Of a DNA stretch of 37,561 nt, positions 34,425 to 37,561 are shown piece by piece. Each line of letters starts with the position of its first letter. Positions within the stretch are counted from its first letter, which is position 1. A model generated the notes under the pieces. The model made no database searches, was not told where the DNA came from, and saw only the letters and a program-made list of their open reading frames with translations. Where the stretch lies: positions 1-37,561 of IMG/VR virus record IMGVR_UViG_3300044639_000460; one strand, 5' to 3'. Position numbers and translations under genes: made by a program. The DNA comes from a virus.

Positions 34425-36350
34425 TTATGATCTTACTAAATTCCCGTTGGTGTAACTTGATGATACAATGTAGTTTGATGCTGAAGGATCTAAACCAGAT
34501 GAAATTTCATCCACGACCATTTCAAAATTACTCTTACTAATATCTAGTTGCAAATATAAATCCTGTAATCCAATCACATCATTTGATTTTGGTGTCGCAG
34601 ACATTTCAATAATTGGTTGACCATTTTTTTGTTTTGCTGATGTTATCGTGATAGGATTTAATGTAATAATTCCAGATTTGTAATTAATGGTCCCAGCGTT
34701 TCTCCTTACAATTGTTGGAGAAGTTGAAGATGTGTTCGGAACATTAAATAAGAAAATAGAACCAGTTGTTCTATTTGTATCTGGAATATCTGATAAGTAA
34801 ACATCTTGTGATATTCCACTTACCTTAAATGAAGTAGACTTTATGTTGTATCCACTCATACTATTAATATGAAATTCGTTGCCAAAACCTATAGAGTATT
34901 CTGCAAAACTATTTAAGGAAACTCTTAGATCTCTTCTAATCTGAATTTTAGTAATATTGGAAGTTACTGACTCGTGACTTTCATCAATAATTTTTAAGAA
35001 TTTACTATACTTAAATCTTGCACCATACTTATTCAATTCAGTTGATTCTGAATACTTGGTGGCATTTGATTGAACAACACTAGAAACGTATGATGCGCTA
35101 GGAGCAAGATTCGTATTGTAATATACTTTAGAATCTGTTTCAATGTAAAGATATTTTAGATCTAAAATTTCTGGAACAATTCCTGCAACTGCGTATTTTT
35201 TAAGTTTTAATTTAATATTTTCTTTTACTAAGTTTGATAAAAAGTCACCACTTCTTGGTTTGATACTAATAAAAACTTTTCCATATTGTGGGGGAATTAA
35301 TTCTTCACCACCAAAAACTGATATTGATTCTGTTTCTGGGTAAATCTTAGATGGAATTAAAGTTTCATAATCATTTGCCGTAACCGCTCTATTTTGTGAG
35401 GAATATATTCTCGGAGCATACTTTTTAATTGATTCTACAGATTCAATATTTTCTCCACCAGAAGCAATTAATCCTGTGGTTAGAAGTGATACCCCAGAAG
35501 TAACAGTATAATCAGTAGAATTTCTTGTATAAGTTAGTCTGCCAGAATAAGAAAACTGACCAATTCCATTGGCAGAATCACCATTTGTGGTGATATAAGA
35601 TGCCTCTATATAATTACCTTCTTGAAGTGCCTTTCCAAATACGTTATCTCCAAATATCAACTCATATCTCTCATCTTCTATTTCTTGTAAAAAGTAAACT
35701 TCAGATTCGTTATCAATTTCAAAAAGACTGTCTTGTTGATTATATTTTACAGAAACCGAAGACTGTTGATTATTTTTAACTATTACAGAAATTAAATTCG
35801 TATCTATTCCTGAGTTTGGTAGTATGTATCTTTGATTTGGATTTCTAGAAGTGTATGTAAAGTTTGAAGTTAAAAGTGTTCCTTCGTAAATTTCAATATC
35901 ATTAAATGATGCAGTGCCATCAAAAACTGGAACTGTAATATCTTCTAGAATAGAGAAAACAAATGACTGATTACCAAAGGTTCCAGATGTACTTGCTACA
36001 GGCCCTTTTTTAAGAGTTAATGATACTGGATTTGGTGTGATATTTGTACAGTCTACAAAAAAACTTATTGTTGCTTTTGCTGTTTTTTTTGATCTAGGTA
36101 TATAACCAATCGTTCTTGCTAGAGAAACCACATTCTCTCTTAATGTTGCACTATCAAGAAATACCTCATTTGCAACCATATTTGCATTATATGAGGTAAT
36201 ATAGGTATTGTATGCCAAGACATCAAGAATTGTTGAAAGGTTAGACCCCTCAAAATCATAGTCTGTAAAGTTTGAATTTGCTTTGAGATAATCTCTAAGC
36301 GTCGTTTTAATCTGGTCGAAGTCCAGATTTGTAAAGTTAACTAACGGCAT
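34425..36350 (-). CDS. gp6: Baseplate wedge protein gp6
   Basis: This 641-residue protein is close to T4 gp6 (660). gp6 dimers join neighbouring wedges into the ring around the hub and transmit the contraction signal. The N-terminus is typical: MPLVNFTNLDFDQIKTTLRD, DYDFEGSNLSTILDVLAYNT, NANMVANEVFLDSATLRENV and SLARTIGYIPRSKKTAKA. Also visible are YELIFGDNVFGKALQEGNYI and RAVTANDYETLIPSKIYPET, both standard for gp6/J-family wedge proteins. Its ATG lies immediately after the gp25 TAA, and ACAAGGTAA at that junction serves as ribosome site. It ends 4 nt before the gp7-like start. Confidence 0.97.
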   Translation of the reverse strand: MPLVNFTNLDFDQIKTTLRDYLKANSNFTDYDFEGSNLSTILDVLAYNTYITSYNANMVANEVFLDSATLRENVVSLARTIGYIPRSKKTAKATISFFVDCTNITPNPVSLTLKKGPVASTSGTFGNQSFVFSILEDITVPVFDGTASFNDIEIYEGTLLTSNFTYTSRNPNQRYILPNSGIDTNLISVIVKNNQQSSVSVKYNQQDSLFEIDNESEVYFLQEIEDERYELIFGDNVFGKALQEGNYIEASYITTNGDSANGIGQFSYSGRLTYTRNSTDYTVTSGVSLLTTGLIASGGENIESVESIKKYAPRIYSSQNRAVTANDYETLIPSKIYPETESISVFGGEELIPPQYGKVFISIKPRSGDFLSNLVKENIKLKLKKYAVAGIVPEILDLKYLYIETDSKVYYNTNLAPSASYVSSVVQSNATKYSESTELNKYGARFKYSKFLKIIDESHESVTSNITKIQIRRDLRVSLNSFAEYSIGFGNEFHINSMSGYNIKSTSFKVSGISQDVYLSDIPDTNRTTGSIFLFNVPNTSSTSPTIVRRNAGTINYKSGIITLNPITITSAKQKNGQPIIEMSATPKSNDVIGLQDLYLQLDISKSNFEMVVDEISSGLDPSASNYIVSSSYTNGNLVRS

Positions 36351-36752
36351 TTACCTTGTTGGTTGCAATACAAATTGTAGTTGTTGTGCAGGAACGTCCG
36401 CACCAATAATATTATAAATTACTGTCACATCAAAAGAGTTGTTATCATAGTCTGGATATGCTTGAACATCAATTAATTGAACTCTTGGCTCATAATTTTG
36501 AATTGATTGTCTGATTTCATCAACAATCACTGATGCAGAGATATCATCAACATTTTCAAAAAGTGTCCTGGAGATGTTTGATCCAAAATTTTCATTAAAA
36601 AACTTTTCTCCAGGAATCGTAAATACAATATTTCGAATTGAACGAGAGATTGCAGATTCATTTTTAAGAGCAATCAGGTCACTATTCAGGGGATTAACCT
36701 GAAATGACATACTAATATCCTTAAATCCCTGACTGACTCTTTCTAGAGGCAT
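36351..36752 (-). CDS. gp25: Baseplate wedge protein gp25
   Basis: This 133-residue protein is the same length as T4 gp25 (132). It has the gp25-like (lysozyme-fold) layout, with AISRSIRNIVFTIPGEKFFN, NFGSNISRTLFENVDD and the conserved Glu-Pro-Arg (YEPRVQL, residues 88-90). gp25 joins the gp6 ring to the first sheath layer and nucleates sheath assembly. Despite the family name it is structural, not an active lysozyme. It starts at ATG 36752, 20 nt after a late promoter octamer, and its stop directly abuts the gp6 start. Confidence 0.97.
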   Translation of the reverse strand: MPLERVSQGFKDISMSFQVNPLNSDLIALKNESAISRSIRNIVFTIPGEKFFNENFGSNISRTLFENVDDISASVIVDEIRQSIQNYEPRVQLIDVQAYPDYDNNSFDVTVIYNIIGADVPAQQLQFVLQPTR

Positions 36753-36772
36753 TGAATATTATAATTCTGTCT

Positions 36773-36780
36773 TATTTATT
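36773..36780 (-). promoter_or_regulatory. T4-type late promoter for gp25
   Basis: Minus-strand AATAAATA has one mismatch to the T4 late octamer. The TAA stop of the upstream 85-aa gene (36778-36776) occupies positions 3-5. The gp25 ATG is 20 nt downstream. It would drive the wedge genes 25-6-7. Confidence 0.65.
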
Positions 36781-37033
36781 CGGGATTTTTTGATTCGTAT
36801 AGGGGTTCAGTACCATAATCCCAGTCATCATAATCTTCATCATTACGAATTTTTGCGTGAATTTCATTTTGATGGAAGAAATCGTGTTTTTTTGGTGTCA
36901 AATCATCATTTGCTATCTCACGAAGCATCTTTTGCTTCTCTACTTTTGATTCCCATCCGTATTCTGACGATAAAAATTGAGTTCCCCACTCATTTTTCAT
37001 AAAATTTTCATCTTTATCGACTTGTTTGGTCAT
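36776..37033 (-). CDS. 85-aa acidic hypothetical protein
   Basis: The gene starts MTKQVDKDENFMKNEWGTQF, followed by LSSEYGWESKVEKQKMLREI. It has an Asp/Glu-rich C-terminus (RNDEDYDDWDYGTEPLYESK). No signal peptide, membrane segment or cysteine motif is seen. It has a good ribosome site (CAGGAG 7 nt before ATG 37033) and overlaps the upstream gene by 20 nt, so it is very likely translated. It precedes the baseplate genes but has no recognisable homology to a T4 protein. Function unknown. Confidence 0.8.
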   Translation of the reverse strand: MTKQVDKDENFMKNEWGTQFLSSEYGWESKVEKQKMLREIANDDLTPKKHDFFHQNEIHAKIRNDEDYDDWDYGTEPLYESKNPE

Positions 37034-37561
37034 TTTTTTGCTCCTGATTTGTTAAATCAGAACTTTTTACGGGGTTGCTATCCCGAATTTCTTTGATTTC
37101 GTACATAAAATCGTCTGATGTCTCTATTTTACGACGATTTTCGACAGAATATTCGGTTAAATCGATCTCATACCCTGGATTTTTGGTAATTCTATTACGA
37201 GTCCACGCATCATCATACCATAAGATCTTATTGTTAGGGTATGCATAGAAGTTTCCATTATCCATTTTGAAAAAATGAGCACATTTATGCTCTGGAGTTT
37301 CACTAAAGTTAGTATTCAGTGTTGATTTCGATTCCCACGACCAATCAAGAGTAAACATATAGGTTCCTTCATTCTTTTTTCCCTTATAGTTGATCAACTC
37401 CGCACGTAAGTTAGCCAACCTTGAACGTACTTGAACATCAATATAAGGTGAAAAACAATCCCACCACATACACTCTTCCAATTCGGGAACTGGTGCATCA
37501 GGTTTCCAACAAAATGCGTGAATGGGTCTTCGAGTCCAGTTAACTCCATTCTCTAAAAACG
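37014..37561 (-). CDS. Conserved-looking hypothetical protein, 5' end cut by the window
   Basis: The frame is open to the right edge, so its true start is outside; the leftmost visible codons read FLENGVNWTRRPIHAFCWKP. The TTG at 37481 and the internal ATG are not needed as starts. The protein is rich in Trp, Tyr and Asp: EECMWWDCFSPYIDVQVRSR, YMFTLDWSWES, HKCAHFFKMDNGNFYAYPNN and ILWYDDAW. The last ~40 residues are charged and low in complexity. I recall similar hypothetical proteins with 'DNGNFYAYPNNRilWyDdaW' strings in marine T4-like phages near the baseplate genes. No enzyme motif is seen, and the function is unknown. Confidence 0.85.
   Translation of the reverse strand, partial: FLENGVNWTRRPIHAFCWKPDAPVPELEECMWWDCFSPYIDVQVRSRLANLRAELINYKGKKNEGTYMFTLDWSWESKSTLNTNFSETPEHKCAHFFKMDNGNFYAYPNNKILWYDDAWTRNRITKNPGYEIDLTEYSVENRRKIETSDDFMYEIKEIRDSNPVKSSDLTNQEQKNDQTSR
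37044..37060. repeat. Perfect inverted repeat just upstream of the 85-aa gene
   Basis: CTGATTT and AAATCAG form a 7-bp stem with a 3-nt loop. In the minus-strand transcript the 3' arm includes the CAG of the CAGGAG ribosome site of the 85-aa gene, so the hairpin could affect its translation. On the plus strand a short T-run follows, but no plus-strand gene needs a terminator. It lies inside the 3' coding end of the upstream gene. Confidence 0.4.

Noticed and set aside
36351-36752. gp25 as an active lysozyme
   Set aside because: The 'gp25-like lysozyme' family name is historical. The T4 protein is a structural wedge component and no catalytic role is supported here.
37014-37481. Complete 155-codon gene starting at TTG 37481
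   Set aside because: The frame stays open to the window edge with conserved-looking upstream residues, so the gene is 5'-truncated rather than starting there.
1-37561. Defence system, retron, CRISPR array, IS element, tRNA or integration site
   Set aside because: No repeats-plus-spacers, transposase, reverse transcriptase, integrase, tRNA-like structure or toxin-antitoxin pair was seen. Every gene fits or flanks the virion assembly region.

Overview
The window is a stretch of the virion-structure and DNA-packaging region of a T4-like myovirus. It most resembles the marine 'exo-T-even' type that infects Prochlorococcus/Synechococcus or SAR11-like bacteria. The evidence is T4 gene order (25-6-7-8-...-13-14-15-16-17-18-19-20-67), strongly AT-rich DNA, T4-type late promoters (nATAAATA), and marine-myovirus hallmarks: a giant gp7-like protein, a giant DUF4815-type protein and a YHYH-type domain. 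The host cannot be fixed because there are no tRNAs, photosynthesis genes or other auxiliary metabolic genes here.

Every gene is on the minus strand, so transcription runs from high to low coordinates. From the right edge: a partial hypothetical gene cut by the window, a small acidic hypothetical gene, then the baseplate wedge genes gp25 and gp6, a 4016-residue gp7-like protein (a third of the window) and gp8. A 2488-residue DUF4815-type protein follows, where T4 keeps gp9-gp12 and wac. Next come two small genes, the neck genes gp13 and gp14, the tail terminator gp15 and the small terminase gp16. Two unusual genes (51 aa and 578 aa) separate gp16 from the large terminase gp17. A small zinc-ribbon gene, a probable terminator, gp18 (sheath), gp19 (tube), gp20 (portal), gp67 (prohead core) and a partial lysine-rich head-region gene running off the left edge complete the set.

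Genes are packed with 0-50 nt gaps or short overlaps, and no stretch over 300 nt lacks a gene. Seven late promoter octamers lie at gene starts. In five of them the TAA stop codon of the upstream gene is positions 3-5 of the octamer. Together the genes build the baseplate (25, 6, 7, 8, DUF4815), tail (18, 19), neck (13, 14, 15), packaging motor (16, 17) and head start-up (20, 67).

I found no defence system, CRISPR array, IS element, attachment site or RNA gene. The parts most worth attention are: the mosaic 578-aa protein with an EF-hand-like loop; the 51-aa protein whose N-terminus resembles T4 capsid-targeting sequences; the small beta-type modules shared among gp7, gp8, gp14, gp15 and the DUF4815 protein; the YHYH-like domain inside gp7; and the stop-codon/late-promoter fusions.
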